Shown here: positions 63,118-64,000 of the stretch, one piece after another
How the letters are laid out: every line of letters starts with the position of its first letter
Position numbering within the stretch: the stretch's first letter is position 1
Assembly (NCBI RefSeq): GCF_002875945.1
Contig: NZ_MCZK01000102.1
Span: 1-64,000, forward strand
Direction of reading: 5' to 3'
DNA length: 64,000 nucleotides
DNA from: Vibrio lentus
Lineage (GTDB): Bacteria > Pseudomonadota > Gammaproteobacteria > Enterobacterales > Vibrionaceae
Translations under genes and position numbers: made by a program
Notes under the pieces: model-generated
Database searches by the model: none
What the model saw: the letters and a program-made list of their open reading frames with translations, nothing else
Told to the model about the DNA's origin: nothing

Positions 63118-64000
63118 TTAGTAAGACGAAATAACTTCACCTTCAATTTTCACTATCTCTCCATCTTTTATAATGGTTGATAGGTACGTTTTTGGTTGGG
63201 CCACGATTTGTATGTCCTCTAATGGGTTAGCCGAATACAGAAGTACATCAGCCATCGCACCTTCTTCAATCACACCTACTTTGCCATAAGGGTTGCGTTT
63301 ATCGGTCAGTTGCAGAATTTCACTGTTAGTGCCCGTTGCTTGAATCATTATTTCTGCTGGCGTGAACCACTTTTCTCGCAAAGCCAAGTCCTGCAGTTGT
63401 TGCTCTCGGTTATCTAAACCTTCCAACAAATCGGTTCCCTAACCCGTCTTAACATTGTATTTCTTAATATGGTCAAAGATATTGTCTAGATTTTCCCAAC
63501 CTTGCTTAGCTTTAAGGTAACGCGGGTCGTTTTTGTCTATCGTGTCGAGCAGTTGTTTAAACACCAACACTTGAATCGAAGTGTAAAGCCCTTCGTTGGC
63601 AATCATTGCGAATGTCTCTTCATCTGCCATTGCAGCATGTTCGATCGTTTTTACACCCGCTTTAATCGCTCTCTGAATGCCTTCTGAAGAATGTGCATGA
63701 ACCATTACATACGTGCCGTAATCAGAGGCAACTTTCACTGCAGCTTCTATTTCTTCCAATGTGTATTCGTTCACGTAAAGTGGATCGGTGCTAGAACTCA
63801 CACCGCCAGTTACTGCCATTTTGATTTGAGTCGCACCTTGGTAAAGATTGTTACGTGCAGCTGCCAATACTTCATCGGTGCCGTTAGCTAAAATACCAAT
63901 GCCCATCTGTTCGATTGGATCTACCGGACCGCCCCACTCTTTGGGTAAGAAGTTCGGGTTTCTGAAATCAACATGCCCTGAATATTGACCAATCAGTGCC
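63118..64000 (-). pseudogene. Amidohydrolase interrupted by an amber codon, truncated by the window
   Basis: The frame is open from the window edge through ALIGQYSGHVDF, TQIKMAVTGGVSSS, VMVHAHSSEGIQRAI, VKTIEHAAMADEE and KKYNVKTG, then meets TAG at 63439-63441 and goes on in the same frame with GTDLLEGLDNREQ to EGEVISSY and TAA at 63118. The pattern, with HAHS and a later GTDL, is that of metal-dependent amidohydrolases (imidazolonepropionase/prolidase-like). In relatives the GTD aspartate binds metal, so loss of the last 100 residues would remove the active site. The N-terminus is outside the window. A one-base change such as TTG to TAG would explain the break. Confidence 0.82.

Noticed and set aside
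1..64000. TAG codon reassigned to an amino acid
   Set aside because: TAG ends several intact genes here (for example the EAL and first RND genes), so the code is standard; the two internal TAG codons need another explanation.
1..64000. CRISPR array, phage or transposon
   Set aside because: The only direct repeats are short microsatellites without spacers, and no transposase, integrase or phage structural gene was found.

Overview
The window looks like Vibrio DNA, most likely the Splendidus-clade type. It carries a glyA-gcvH-gcvP cluster facing gcvT with an XRE-cupin regulator between them, an MshA-like pilin, a vibriolysin-type metalloprotease, a GlyGly-CTERM serine protease, a delta-class carbonic anhydrase and many c-di-GMP genes. 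In V. cholerae the gcv/glyA cluster is on chromosome II, so this is probably secondary-chromosome DNA; that placement is inference. There are no rRNA, tRNA, CRISPR or phage genes, and no insertion sequence was recognised.

Layout. 1-7.1 kb: a short DUF1097 gene, a LysR regulator facing a FocA-type formate channel fused to CBS domains, a YceI/cytochrome b561 pair, and a stand-alone EAL protein. 7.3-13.4 kb: an RND efflux operon with two membrane-fusion proteins and a divergent TetR regulator; inverted repeats lie in the shared promoter. 13.5-19.1 kb: an RhlE-type helicase, AcpH, a 42-aa ORF, a TyrP-like permease behind a strong-plus-weak TyrR box pair, and a chemoreceptor whose ribosome-binding site sits inside a hairpin. 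19.2-24.5 kb: a second RND pump, a zinc-ribbon mini-protein and a YieH-like HAD phosphatase broken by an in-frame amber codon. 24.9-36.9 kb: an HD-GYP sensor, a new small lipoprotein, CreA, gsk, fhs behind a PurR box, a PAS-GGDEF protein, YqaB, ArfB and a serine protease. 37.2-44.7 kb: the glycine cleavage/SHMT cluster. 44.7-46.5 kb: a 35-residue double-cysteine membrane protein behind a CueR-like 19-bp-spacer promoter, then an AT-rich island of two genes separated by an attC-like palindrome. 46.7-64 kb: a NorM-type MATE pump, pilin, LysR/SDR pair, LysE exporter, carbonic anhydrase, vibriolysin with a chitin-binding-like tail, a divergent trpS preceded by a Trp-Trp leader peptide and attenuator, dsdA, a CynX-type MFS carrier, an AraC regulator, a PEBP protein and an amidohydrolase with a second in-frame amber codon that runs off the window.

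How the genes work together. fhs, glyA, gcvT, gcvH and gcvP form a one-carbon/glycine block, with gsk close by; PurR-like boxes near fhs and in the gcv region suggest purine control. Three c-di-GMP enzymes (EAL, HD-GYP, GGDEF) are scattered through the window. Amino-acid supply and control recur: TyrR/tyrP, the trpS attenuator, dsdA and a LysE exporter. The strongest leads are the CueR-like promoter with its tiny CC membrane protein, the trpS attenuator, two in-frame amber codons in otherwise intact enzymes, the internal start that could release the CBS domain from FocA, and the cassette-like island.
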